64,000 nt of DNA, from positions 928,186 through 992,185 of the forward strand of contig NW_022985555.1 of NCBI RefSeq assembly GCF_010093815.1, read 5' to 3'. Positions 12,577 to 24,436 of this stretch are shown here, piece after piece. Made by a program: the position numbers and the translations under genes. The DNA comes from Pseudovirgaria hyperparasitica (Eukaryota; Ascomycota; Dothideomycetes; Acrospermales; Acrospermaceae). Each line of letters starts with the position of its first letter. Within the stretch, counting starts at the first letter, position 1. Below the pieces are notes generated by a model, which did no database searches, was not told the origin of the DNA, and saw only the letters and a program-made list of their open reading frames with translations.

Positions 12577-15202
12577 TTTGAAGGGGGGTTTTGAAGTATC
12601 AACTGAAAGTGTTGAAAGACTTGAATTTGTGTGTGTGTTTGTGTTTGGAAGTTGTTGGAAGTGTTGGATCTGTTGCTGGATGAAGAATCAGATATTGGGG
12701 GATACCATGACCTTTTTATATTCATCTTCCCCTCGGTGGACTGGACAATTAGATACGATGAAGACCTCTTGTCGATTGGGGGAAGCCGATCTCGAACATG
12801 CTGTCAACTCTCCGCAAACGCCATCAATGAGGTTGAGAGATCGCACAGCACTTGAGATATGTCTGTGCGAACCATGGTTCGCAGAGGTATGGATGGATGG
12901 GATCCAAATGCCAGTTCAGCCAAGACTGGGGGAATAACCTCATCCATATTTCCAATAGGGCTCCATACCTCACATTCGGGACTAGGCTAGATGGTATCAG
13001 GACAGGAGGGTCTGTTTTGGTTTCCTGAACGGGTCGTTTCTATGGGCGTGCATGAGGTACCCCAGCATCCCCCTATTTCCGCCCGTTGACCGCGTTTGAT
13101 GTCCGACAGTTGGAGGGCACCGTTGAGACATACATAGAGGCAGTCTATTGCTGTCGCTGTAGCGCAAATTGCTTCAACATCACAGAGCTACACAAAGCCA
13201 CACTGAGCTACTCAGCTTTCTAATTCCAAAACCCCCACTCTGGTTACAAATTCCATAGCAGCCATAGACCACACTTGCGGAGCTGGCGTCCGACCCATCC
13301 AGCCACTGATGTATACAATATCTAGCCATGTAAGCTTTTTCACTCCAACCACTAGTGTACTACCATGAGCACAGGGACCCAATGCGCCCCAGAAATCTAG
13401 AGGCGGCTCTCGCGGGTCGCACACACGGACCTTTTCCGGAAGTCTGGGTCGGAGGATAAGGCTGAATATACTACATACGCTACCTGTCTGGGGAACGGGG
13501 CAAAGCCATTCGGAATCAACTCCAGGTCAGAATCTAGACCGGCTATATGGAGTGCTCAAAGCCACAAAGATGGGGGGCTTAGGGCCGTCAGCTGTGATGG
13601 GATTCTGGTGTTGAGAGTTTGCCGGGGGAGGGGCTTTGACTGTGGCGTTTGTTGAGGGAGGGTTTGGACCATGGGTGGGTGGTTGGGTGCTTGATCAGTA
13701 TGTACGTATGTGTAACTGTCAGCTGAGGATATTGTTGGGATTGCGGTCTACTGGCCTTGGGGTGCTCTTTGGGTGTTTAGAAGGTACTAGTTTAGGTATG
13801 TGGTTTGTCGACGTTGCAGGTATGATAGAGTACACGTTAGGCCTACATTGCACTCAAGAAAGCTGTGCTGCTGCAGTGTCTCAAGGATAGACATGACCCT
13901 GCCTAACCTCAATAGCTTCACAGCGATTCGTCAATTTCCGCCGCTACGGAAAATATCTTCGTCGATGTCCAAAACGTCCGCATTAAAGCATTAGATCCCA
14001 GCCCCTACCTACTCCATCACGAATGTCACGAGGTCTTGAAAGTTATCAAGCTTTGATCAATGGTTTGGTACAAACACTAGTAGTAGATCGTCTCATCGAT
14101 CGCGAACCATTTTTCAACATCTTAATACGATTTTGACACCTTCTCATAGCTCTTGTATTCTGCATGCATATAAGATTTCCGGACTGTCTAGACTAGTCTG
14201 TCAGCCTCTATAAAATCTACGCGAAACTACTCCAACCGGATTTGGTATAGCCCTTTCGATAGGGATATTTTCGTTCTGACATCCATGACAGCGTGGCATG
14301 AGAGAGAGTCCAGATTAACATGGTTGACAGTTACGGATGGCTATGTAGACGGTTCGGCCGACTTTTTACAGGCGTTGCTTGAGTGTCTTCGAGCGCGGAT
14401 TGTGGTGCTGCTGTGGCTGATTCAATGATTTGTACATATCGATCACATCTCTGACGCCCTGTCTTCTTGCAGAGTCGTTTGACATGCAGATTGTGTCGAG
14501 TATAATGCTGTAGAAACTCATATGAGGTTCAAATACTAGTCTACCTGGCTAGAACAGTAAATGAAGATAGCTTTAGTGTCTAATTAGTAGAAGAAACGAT
14601 TCTACCACACTATCAAGGGGCATAGTAAATTAAGTTCAATATTAGTCTCTACTCAGTATTAGAAATTATCTCTAACTACTGATCAAGTGACCAACATAAC
14701 ATACAACCACAGTCCTACCTAAAGTAGACTAGCATGTCAAACCTTATATAAGTTCCTTGGTCTTGTGGGCCTGCTGCGCTCAGCTCTTGCAGACTATCGA
14801 TCACGGGTTAAAAGCCTGTGTATATGTTGTGGCTCGGAAGGATCTCCGACATACCGGACATGGCTGTGTCGTCGAGTATGAGGTGACCGGACATTGGTGC
14901 CATGCTCGTGCTTGTTGATAGTTCGATTGATAGAAGAAAACAAACCTCAAGACACAGTTCTCGTACGTACAGGTTCTTGATTCATTGGATCTTTGATAGG
15001 GATTATCCTTGGCTCAGGTACCTTGTGTTATACACATCCTTCTAAAGCAGTCACTACAATAGTGAACACTTTGTCTTAGCATCATATACCTACCGTGGTT
15101 TGGACTGAAAAGCGATACTGATGGGAATTCTGCACATGAACTCTGGTGCACGATTCTAGCCTAGCATAGCCCTCATGATTCACAACCCTATTCAAGAACA
15201 TA
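12577..15202. other. Gene-poor 2.6-kb interval
   Basis: No open frame here has a recognisable domain or a credible exon chain. The left part is the promoter of the HsbA-like gene. Between about 14520 and 14740 the sequence becomes distinctly AT-rich (about a third G+C by hand count) with many TA steps. This may be a decayed element or just AT-rich spacer; no ends, repeats or coding remnants were found. Confidence 0.5.
12711..12720 (-). promoter_or_regulatory. TATA-like box upstream of the HsbA-like gene
   Basis: The minus strand reads TATAAAAAGG about 135 nt upstream of the start codon at 12576. Strong TATA boxes are common before highly expressed secreted-protein genes. Position-based inference. 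Confidence 0.45.
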
Positions 15203-16628
15203 CTACTTCTCCTCCAGACTACGGCTATATCCAGGAAATGCCTTCAGCTGGTCATCGTCGAACCTCGTCAAAAGCGGACATCCGAGCCCAAGCAGCGCCT
15301 TGCCAGCCTCGCCTCCAAGTGTGCTCAACAGAGTCCTCAACAAGTCAGGCTCTGCCTGTGCTGCAAACTGAGACGCAAGACAAAACGCATTATTGCCCTC
15401 TGCCAGCGTCTTCACATTGAACACTCCACCAGATAGATCCCCGAGGTCAACGCCAGTAAACGTGTTGACCTTTCCAGTATTACCGCCGATATCCAAGAAC
15501 TTCGGATGGACGAGAGCATCCTTGAGGAAGTCGGTCTGGAAGAATGGAATGCTGTACTCATCGCCGATGGCACGTTTATACCAGTTATCGGGGATGCGCT
15601 CGTAGCCGCGTCCACCAGACCACGAGCCATCGGCATTCTCTGTCATGCCGAAGAAGGATTTGAGGACTTCTTTGGTAAGCTGACCGTCGGGGTGTTCGGC
15701 GGATTTGTTGCCCATGAAGCGGTAGATGAACGTATATGCCGCAGGCTGCACGGCGACTCCTGTGAATCTGTAGGAACGAGGTTAGTTGTGCTTTCGTATA
15801 TGTCATATGCCAATGCACTTACGGTCCATTGAAGAAGTATGGGTTATTGGCGATCTGTTGATCGAAGCGGCGAGAACGGAATTCGCGGAGCAGCTCGAGG
15901 CTGTAGTTTGAGTCTTCGTTCGGGACGTCTTTTTGGAGGTCGTAGAGCTCTTGCCATTGGGAGAGGACGACTTCGTAGTTGTTGCCAGCTTCGTAGAGGT
16001 CCGGTCCTGGCGGTATGTTAGTTAGACTGGATGGTATGATATTCAAGGGACTTCTAACTGCATGGGCTGACGTCCGACTCGTATTTGTTGTGGCTGCCAA
16101 TGAGACCTGTAGCCCCTAGACCAACGGCAGGATGTGGGCCACCGATACTCCAACTTGTACCGTCTCCGTCAAAGCTGGCGCCTAGGACAGCAAGAAAGGC
16201 TCCTAGATCGAGGCTCATGCCGAACACTTTGAATGTGCCTAACACGAAGTCCTGTTGTGCGTGAGCTTACGTTAACAATGGAAGATGGTATGTAACATAC
16301 TGTAATCGTACCGACTCCATTATGAGGCAGATAGCCGTGATTGGCCATAGCATTCAGACCTACACCCTGTTAGCCTATCTTCTGTCGATATAGTCTCTAT
16401 TGAGGTACCTGGACATGGACCACGGGCATCTTCTGTCGTCGGAGCGACCCAAGAATGCTCGCCAGTGGTGTCGATATACTGAGCTTCAGCATTGAAATAC
16501 GAGATCAAGTCTCTCCGATCGGGAAGAGCATCAGAAGAAAAGCCAGCAGCCGCCAAGTCGATATTCGCCGGAAAAGCTGAGGCTGTGACAGCCAAAGAAG
16601 CCACAATACTAAAACATGATGGCCGCAT
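15203..16628 (-). CDS. Secreted heme-thiolate peroxidase (chloroperoxidase/peroxygenase family)
   Basis: Five exons (16628-16409, 16359-16301, 16251-16059, 16006-15823, 15767-15203) give 406 aa. A signal peptide (MRPSCFSIVASLAVTASA) comes first. The PCP motif with the proximal heme-ligand Cys (about C72) is split by intron 1 and followed by LNAMANHGYLPHNG, which is diagnostic. A SIGGP segment and SHNKYESDVSPCRPDLY follow; the acid-base site is Glu151-Ser152-Asp153 with Arg158, where family members usually have EGD or EHD. Assembly of that Arg depends on the intron at 16007-16058, whose donor is GTTAGA. The long C-terminal exon (ERIPDNWYKR, FLDIGGNTG) matches the family. The expected activity is H2O2-dependent oxygenation or halogenation outside the cell. 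Substrate cannot be told. Confidence 0.9.
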
Positions 16629-18009
16629 TGTGAATGTCTAAACTTACGCAGATGTCCGCCTGTCGGTCAGAAGTGATGGGTATATATGAATACCCATTTG
16701 CCACAGTCTCTCATATACCATTGTCCCATCGGCTCTTTCGAATACCCTTCTGCCCGACCCATCCAATCCACTGGTCACTCCTCGAACGCATACACTAGAA
16801 TAGGAATCCTCAAGTATAGTTCTGATTTACCACTGACGTGGCGCTACCTTCGCGCATCCCCGTTATATTTCATAATAAGATGACTCCTATTCGTTCCTGG
16901 GGACAAAGCACATATCTAGTGCTTGTTTTGGTGGTTGCTAGTCTCAATCAGGTCCTTACGATCGACATCCATGTGAGGTTGCGCAGCGCGCTATCATGCG
17001 GGGTCAAGTAAGATTCATCTAGGGGTAGTAGCAGCGATCTATCCATTAGCCAAGATGAAATCGATTCGGCTGTTGTCCATCCGTGCGCAATGGTATATCT
17101 TTCACTCGCGACTTGCATCTTCGAGGTGCGTCAATGGCTGAGCTTCATGGGTCATCGGTCACCTGTTAGTGATGGATGGACAGATGCATACAGGTTGATG
17201 CGAGGCTCTTTCAGCCACCATGCGCCTCAACCTGTAAATGGCACATGTCTAGGATTGCCGCCGTGATATGTAACATTGGACTGGTTGGCTGTCTGCATGA
17301 ACCAGCACTTCCCGGCCTGTTAAAAGTGTCGGTCGCGATACCGCTAAACCTAAAGCAGAGGAATGGATAACATTAAGAAGACGTCTGAGCAAGTGTAGAC
17401 CCACTTGCGCAAGACAACAATACAACGTCTCCATTCTTATTGCAGGTCGATTGCTACAACTGTACCAGATTACAGCTGCGTGCGTTCGATGCGCTGGCCT
17501 CGTCATAACAGCACATCCCATGAAGAAGGACAAATTACTCGCGTCGTGGGACATTCGTGGCCCGTGGGATAGTCTTCCGGCGCAGCTTTATGTTCGATTA
17601 CGGATAAAGTAGTACTGACTATGCTGCCTGCTATCTGCCATTTATTGATGAAGCCCAACGTAGCTTTCAACTTTGCCGCTATGGTGAATACGTATAACAG
17701 GCTGTGTCTAAGGATGCAGAACCAGGTCGGTTGACATTAGCTATACATGATCTCATACGTTTGTAGAGCCTGAACGAAGATTCTAGCCACTTCATTTGGT
17801 ACAGGTCGCGCGCACGCTAATGGTCAATCTCGGTAACACGTAAATAGGTACACAGGACATGACACATTACTAGAAGAAGAATCAAGTTTACGTTCAATTG
17901 ACAGAAAAGATTTGACGTCCTTATTACTGTTGAGTGCTATTATTACAAACGATGCACATCCATAGCCCCAAATCGAACTACACCTAACTACAGACAAGCA
18001 AGCAGGGCA
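16629..18009. other. Intergenic region left of Npr2
   Basis: About 1.4 kb without a gene. The first 60 bp contain a TATATAT stretch (about 16679-16687) that could serve as the TATA region of the peroxidase gene. Nothing else is recognised. Confidence 0.55.
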
Positions 18010-19574
18010 TCACTTATGGATGATGTGAACGTCTCCAAACGCCTTCATCTTCTCCATGACCGCCCGCTCACTCATCTGCAGCTCAGTGCAGATCTCATCG
18101 AAGCTATGGATGCCATCCATATACTTCTCCAACGGCAGCTCGCGCACTGCCCCAGTCGCAGAGCCCGCCGTGGCGGGCGCACCCTCCTCTCCCCAGAACT
18201 TCCCGCCTGGAAGCTCCGTATGCGGAAGCGATGCGTCCGCCTTGGCAGGACTTGGTAGTGCTGAGGATGCTGCAATGACGTACTTGTGTACGCGGTACAG
18301 GAATCCTTTGATTACCCCGAAGGTAATCAGCCGCCGGATATCGATGCCGGCTAGCATCTCCAAGTTCTCGAGCACCCAGTTTTTGAGTGTAACACCTTGG
18401 CGCAGGGAAACGTAGAGCATGATGAGGGTCATTGGCTCGATGACGGGTAAAGAGGCGGCCATGTTGGCCGTGTCGTACGCTGAAGTCTCATTCATTGGAC
18501 CGGCGGCACCTGCGAGGTCTGGCTGCGATCTTGGGACGGTGACGTAGCGAACGCACTCCCGCTGCAAGGCTTCGGAAGTTACGAACGAGTGGATGTCTGG
18601 GGTTGGTGCATAGATTGCCCCGAACTGAAAGATGTCGAGAAGGAGCACGCAACTGTAGTAGACCAAGTGACGAATTGCTTTTCTAGTCAAACTGAGATCG
18701 GTGTCTGCTAAGATGGAGATGTGAGAGACCGAATTGACGCCGTTGATGTAAGGTAACACTCTTTGAAGAGTGAGATCAGAGGAGATGTGCTGCGAAGAGA
18801 ATGCAGAGAGATTGATTGTCAATAGCGGAACGTGCCAAGCATGAACTGGAGCAGGCGCTTTGAGCAAGGGAAAGAGCTTCAGGTTGATCGTGTTGGCTTC
18901 GTCTGTAGAGCGGTTAGTAGTGTCTCCTGGAACGATGACGCAGGTATGCTTACCGATTGGAATCATGCATTCACGGTAGTTGTTTAGATCCTCAAGAATC
19001 ATCTCGCACAAGGCGTAGATCTTGCCCTCGGGCACAGCAGATTCCGCAGCCTTTGTACTCGATGTCTCTGGGTCTTTACCAGAAGTAGCAGATCGGTCAA
19101 CAGGTTTCGCAAGGCTGGCCTCTTCCTTGCTGAGGAAACCACTTTGCTCCTCCAAGGCTCGAAGAAGTCGTCCAAGCTTGCGAATAATGTTCGCGTAGCT
19201 GGTCCAATCCTCGACGTCTTCATCAATGACCAGGGCCAAATTGAAAATGAACTCGTTTCGAGCGTACTTGCCGTCGTAGTCACTAATGCAGACCGGGTAG
19301 CCAATGATACGGTGATCGGAGATGGCCACGGTGAGAAGGTGATCACAGAACTCCTGACGTGGGATGATGTAGTCAGAGACAGTGGAGAAGTCGAACAGTG
19401 GCTGACGCAGAGCAGAGGGCGAAGTCGATGGTGTAATCGAGCCTTCTGGGACCTCATGCACAATTTTCGAACCTGGAAGCATTTGTTAACGCGGATTCTC
19501 ATTGCAAAGAGCAGACTGATACCTCGTGTACCTTCAGCGGTGTGGAAACGGGCATAGAACATTGATCGAATCAT
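18010..19574 (-). CDS. NPR2: Npr2, nitrogen permease regulator 2 (GATOR1/SEACIT subunit)
   Basis: Exons 19574-19523, 19472-18954 and 18902-18010 give 487 aa. The first exon encodes MIRSMFYARFHTAEG, close to the family's usual opening. Strong blocks follow: VSDYIIPRQEFCDHLLTV, RIIGYPVCISD, RNEFIFNLALV and, after intron 2, the conserved CMIPIDEANTINLKLFPLL. The 51-nt second intron (18903-18953) has no stop and keeps frame, so it reads through as an ORF; splicing restores the family motif. The C-terminal part includes a winged-helix-like end. With Npr3 and Iml1 the protein forms the GTPase-activating complex that restrains TORC1 under amino-acid or nitrogen limitation at the vacuole. Confidence 0.94.
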
Positions 19575-20651
19575 TTTGGTGAAGCTTCCAAGCTAGAAAC
19601 GGATGTGATGGTGAGAGACGAACGTCAAAGGATGGTGTTTTTCTTGCGCAGCCTGAAGTGCAAGCGTGCAAGAGATATAGAAGCGGGGTCCCAAGAGCCT
19701 GACATCTGTGCGCTTGTTGACGTGTCAATCTCTTGCGCGAGATGAAAGTGAATCAAGTCAACCGAAGTGAATTGAGTAAGATCGAAATGAACTTGAAGTC
19801 AGTCCTGGTTCTGTAGACCGACAGCCCGTTTCGGGCTAGGCCCAATTAGGCCAGATCTTCATACTGAGACGACCTCAGCTCTTGTCTCGCGCTGCGCGGA
19901 TTGTTTTCCTTCTTGTCTCATTGCGTTAACATCCCAGTGGTGGATATCATATGATTTCTTCATGAACAGATACGCATAAGATTAACTGGTTAGTATGACA
20001 ATGCGTTGCGTCTAGAATCGATCATCTATAGCCGTAACCCATCCTGGATCAAGATCTCACCTCGCAATGTACGAGCACATCATTACATCCTTTCTAACAA
20101 TCAGCTTAGCAATTCTGTCGAATCTTGAGACGGGGGTGTTTTCTGGGTTCCAGCCTCATCGTGACTTTTCCCTGTATTTGATCGCCGCAATTGCAAACGT
20201 CGCGCTCAGCAGAGCCTCAAGACATCGAAATTCGTAGCTAGTGACATGGATACAATCGGCTTTGTGACCAGCATGATGTTTTGAACACATACGAAGGATA
20301 CTGCTATACGACTCAATATTTACAGGACCAAATAGTATCGAAAGTCTGTATTTCTGTGTGGACAAACTATGACTCTGACGACAGTATAGTTCTCGGTGGT
20401 GACATAGCCAGAGGAAGCAGCATGACAACTGTAAACCCCGAGAAGCTGTCGAACGTAGCCATGAAGCTGCTACACGAACACTCACGAAACTTAAGAGCAT
20501 AAGTAATTATCCATTCTCAGGACAGTCGACTTCTAGTTCATTGGGATTAGTCAGCATAAAGAGCTCCGAGTCATTTAGTGTCACTACTGCCTTGCTTCTT
20601 TGTGATGAACGATATTTCCGAACTTCGTGTTACCAAACTTAGGTTTTACCA
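19575..20651. other. Divergent intergenic region between Npr2 and the orphan ORF
   Basis: About 1.1 kb. Short open frames have no motifs. No RNA gene, repeat or clear promoter element was recognised. Confidence 0.55.
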
Positions 20652-22193
20652 ATGGCACATCAAGCCCATAACATCCCCTGGAACACTGTGGCTTCTCATT
20701 ATAAGTACAAATACACTCCAACGAATCGTCAAGGCATCACCAACCTCTACCCGCGGGATCGACCTGACCAGGCCACTACACTCAACTACTTCGCCAATGC
20801 TTTTGCCAAAACCATAGCAGAACATGCAGTCACTGAGAAGCCAAAGCACACTGTCAGCACCGACGACTTCGACGACGATGAGCTCCTGATCCCCGACAGC
20901 ACAGCCGTCCGCATCGCCCCCAGCGTATATCGCTACCATACAGCCCTCTCTACCCGCGCCCATCGTGAAACACTCAAACCCGTCCAGCCCATCTTCAACC
21001 GCCCATGCACACACTTTCCTCCCTCCTCGGATCCTGAAACCTGTGTATGTCCACTTCCTAGATCTGCCCGCTACCTATCTGCATTCCTCTCATCCCTTTC
21101 TCACGATCTCTACGCCATGTGCTGTAATTCCACCGTCCCCTTTTCCGCTAGGCTCAACATCGAACTCATCAAAACCTTGCTCCTGTACGGCTCTCTTGAG
21201 CCTCTTCTCCGCCTCGCCGCCCACCCATCCGTCACCACAGTACCACGCTGGGACTGGGCTGATTGCGGCGGCGATGTAAGCGAGGGCGTGAAGGGCATCG
21301 CCAAATCTTGTTTGCGTAGTTATATAGCGCTGAACATGCTTGCTTGTTACCCCGAGCTCCGCCCGGAGCATATCAGTGAAAGCCGCGCAGGAGAGCTAGG
21401 TAGAGACACAGATAGTTCTGGTGGTCACGGCGAATCCGACTACCGTCTCACCGCCGGATATCAGAAACTCATCCTCCTCAACACCGGCACAGACAAATGC
21501 TGGTACCGCGGTCACGATACACATTTACAACCACATCGCCAGTTCTTCGGTGTGCGCGAGGGCGCATATCCGCCATATAATCGCTGGCTCGATCCCTCGA
21601 TCCTACTTGGTAGTCGCTCGCTAATCGCATGGACTGCATCGTCCGCTTCATCTTCTTCAACTTCTTCCTCATGTTCATATCTTGCATCTGCAGACGACGT
21701 CATCGTCGTACGAGCCATGCTGAAGTCTTTCTTGCCGACTGAGCTGGCACTGCAAGTAATGCTAGACGCAGGGTATGTCGTCGAGCGACGACTGCGCGTG
21801 CGGGATGATCCATTGCATATAGACAACGCAGCGGAGCTACGGACATATCTGACGTATTGCTGGGTGAGCATGGTCCGGTGCGAAGTGCTTGCGCAAGCGT
21901 GTGGACAGTGGATTGATTGGGCATCCGGGGTACGCTGCGTTATGGACGAATTATGGGGTTCGCCGCGAGTGAAGACGAAGGCTATGTGGGCAGATGGGTA
22001 TTACGATAGTAATGATGACAGCGAACAGATGGAGAGGCGGAGGACTCGATTGTGGGTGGTACACGACTTTTTCATTATGTTGGAAGTTTCTGATCATTCT
22101 GAAGGGCTCTCTAATGCGAAGACATCGACCCAATCGTTTGGGATCTGCCGACCGCCTTCCAGGGCTTCCGCGATGTATCGCTCACCCTCGTAG
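20652..22193 (+). CDS. Uncharacterised 513-aa protein
   Basis: A single uninterrupted frame from an ATG at 20652. I recognise no catalytic domain. Visible parts are an acidic patch (DDFDDDELLIPDS), a Cys-containing central region (ETCVCPLPRS, YAMCCNSTVPFS), a Ser-rich linker and a C-terminal segment with LPTELALQVMLDAGY, VRDDPLHIDN and YLTYCWVSMVRCEVLAQACG. The LPTELALQVM stretch is reminiscent of the opening of fungal F-box-like proteins, but only weakly. The last 33 codons overlap the amidase coding region on the other strand, so the true end may lie earlier through an unseen intron. Length and composition argue for a real gene. Confidence 0.65.
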   Translation: MAHQAHNIPWNTVASHYKYKYTPTNRQGITNLYPRDRPDQATTLNYFANAFAKTIAEHAVTEKPKHTVSTDDFDDDELLIPDSTAVRIAPSVYRYHTALSTRAHRETLKPVQPIFNRPCTHFPPSSDPETCVCPLPRSARYLSAFLSSLSHDLYAMCCNSTVPFSARLNIELIKTLLLYGSLEPLLRLAAHPSVTTVPRWDWADCGGDVSEGVKGIAKSCLRSYIALNMLACYPELRPEHISESRAGELGRDTDSSGGHGESDYRLTAGYQKLILLNTGTDKCWYRGHDTHLQPHRQFFGVREGAYPPYNRWLDPSILLGSRSLIAWTASSASSSSTSSSCSYLASADDVIVVRAMLKSFLPTELALQVMLDAGYVVERRLRVRDDPLHIDNAAELRTYLTYCWVSMVRCEVLAQACGQWIDWASGVRCVMDELWGSPRVKTKAMWADGYYDSNDDSEQMERRRTRLWVVHDFFIMLEVSDHSEGLSNAKTSTQSFGICRPPSRASAMYRSPS

Positions 22194-24002
22194 CCCCATT
22201 CGATTAATGCATTCTCGTTATTCCAAACGGCCTGGCCCATGAGGCCGATGGGAACACGGCCTTCGCCTCCTTTGGGCTCTGCGTATCCGACCGGGAATGT
22301 CAGACCAGGCAGTCCGCAGAAATTTGCCAGCCATACATATTCCATGTTCTGAAGAGTCTGATTAGCATCTGTTACTCCGTGCTTCAGGTCGCCTTCCGCT
22401 TCTATGTGCCAGCCTGCTTTTGGAGTCGTCGGAGTGACGATGATCATATCTGGGTAGGTCTTGAATAGGGATGCGAGGTGTTGCATGAGAAGGTTGCGCA
22501 TCTTCTGCGCAAGAACAAAGTCCGTTGCAGGTGTCTTGCTGGCTACCGAAAGGAGCAACTTGTTCGGCGCTGTCAGAAATGAGATATCTGGGAAGTCGGA
22601 CAGCTGTTCGTTGAGAATGGTCATAGCATGCGCGGTCTGGCCCTCGTGGACATATGGGATATTGATATCGACAACCTCGTAGCCGAGCCGCGTGATATAC
22701 CAATCCACCGCACGCTGACATGCGAGTCGAACTGACTCTTCGGCACGGTCGGACCACGGCTTGTAGACGCCTAATATCTTCTTCCTAGGTTGCTGTGAGG
22801 GGTACGCCAGTGGGAAGGAGGCGTTGAGATTTCCATGAGGATCAGGGGCCGCCATAACGCGAAATGCGACCTCGAGGTCTACCATATTCGCAGCTATGGG
22901 ACCTGATACAGTCACGCTGGAGGTCCCGGTCGGGTATGAGGAGACACGACTGTGTGAGGGCTTCAACCCAAAAGCACCACAGAAAGAGGCTGGAAGACGC
23001 ACTGATCCGCCACCATCAACGCCATGTGCGATTGGGATCAACCCCTTTCCTACACAGTAGCCGCTGCCTCCTGACGACCCCCCAGTATAGTAGTTCTCAT
23101 TATAGGGATTCCGCGGAGTTCCCCAATTTGGATTGTTGTTGGTAGTATCTATGTACATTATTAGTCAAGTTCAACATAAACAGTCCATACGTAATGCGAT
23201 GTTCTGTTTCGCCTTTTCGTTGAATGTAAGGGTGCTCACCCATTCCAATTTCATGCATATTAGTCTTTCCAATCACCACTGCCCCATGCTCTATCCACTT
23301 CTCTATGCACGAACTGGTCAGTCCATCTTTATTCGTATAATCCCTCACAGATCCCAACGTTGTCCTGTAACCGCTGAGCTCAACCTCGTCTTTAACTGCC
23401 ACAGGAACACCATCGAGCACGCCAAGCGGTTTCCCTTCCTTGTATCGTAGTGTTGAAGCTTCCGCAGCTTTGAGCACAAGCTCGACTTTTGTATCTATAA
23501 ATGCGATAGAGTGCTTGGTCGGGGATGCAACATCTTTCCGGATGAGTGGGAGAAGTGACTGCGCGACGGCTGTGGGCGTCAATGTTCCGGCAAGATACGC
23601 CTTATGATAGTCGAGCACGGAGTAGAAGCGGTGTTTGATGTCCCCGGGAGGTTCGCGTAAGCCATCAGCGTTTGCAAAATTGGAAGTGACCTGTGGTGCG
23701 GCGGTGGATGCGATGGGTGTTACGGTCGGATCATGGCGTGCAGAGAAATCTCGCAGCTGCGGTATGGAGCGGAGGACATCGAAGCCAGCATTTGTCCATA
23801 GATAGTTCTGGAGTATACTGGAGGAGGCAATGCTGCTGTTGTTAGATAGTGACGTTCACTCGGGAGGTAAGTCTTACATAGACGCGCCAATAGAGAGTGG
23901 GAGGCCCCTCACGATGGGGTTGCTTGCGGCTTTCGGACTCTTGTATTCGACCTCCGTAGCCTTGGCTACAGGATAGCCTAAAGAATCGGGAGCGTTGCTC
24001 AT
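22094..24002 (-). CDS. Amidase-signature family protein
   Basis: Exons 24002-23878, 23835-23240 and 23148-22094 give about 591 aa. The amidase signature is complete: catalytic Lys about 190 in VPVAVKDEVE, cis-Ser about 265 in GGSSGGS and nucleophile Ser about 289 in GVDGGGSVRLPASF. The Lys-to-Ser (75) and Ser-to-Ser (24) spacings equal those known for this fold. The acceptor of intron 1 is a CAGCAG doublet, so two isoforms differing by one residue are possible. No signal peptide is seen, which suggests an intracellular enzyme. The substrate (acetamide, fatty amide, nitrile-derived amide) cannot be inferred. Its 3' end overlaps the orphan gene tail to tail. Confidence 0.93.
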
Positions 24003-24436
24003 GGTAGGAACAGGTTAGTAGAAGACTCTTATATGGCCCGTGAAGACGGTCTGGTTTCACTTTGATTGCGTGTCACGTAATTCGAAGAGCGGTAATACGG
24101 CACCCATATATCGTATTCATGCGCTAAGAACAGGGTACCGACGGGTACAAAAGACTATTTCGAAGGCTCGTGGCAGCACAATACAATCACAATACCACAA
24201 TACCGCTCATCTATCCTAATTTCTTTAGACCTAACATGCTTAAGATTCCAAAATTAGCATGCTGCGTGAATCGTTCCAGTGGTGTGTTGGGATCTGGCTC
24301 TCATCAAGAAAGCATCCTCTTTGTTCAATCCGGCTCTTACTCAAGTAGCTACCATGAATTGACCGTGTAAGGTAACGCAACGAGCACGCTGCAGCTAGAA
24401 GTACACTGCAGGAGTCATGGAGACACGAGCGGGAGT
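24003..24436. other. Short intergenic region
   Basis: The promoter side of the amidase and 3' side of the BAP31-like gene. A TATAAG sequence on the minus strand near 24030 lies about 30 nt before the amidase ATG. Nothing else is seen. Confidence 0.5.

Noticed and set aside
12410-12937. 175-codon plus-strand frame over the HsbA-like gene
   Set aside because: It is antisense to exon 1 and the promoter; the minus strand has a signal peptide and a proper intron.
15203-24002. A secondary-metabolite cluster made of the peroxidase, orphan protein and amidase
   Set aside because: Npr2, a housekeeping gene, lies among them and no backbone synthase, tailoring set or shared regulator is present.
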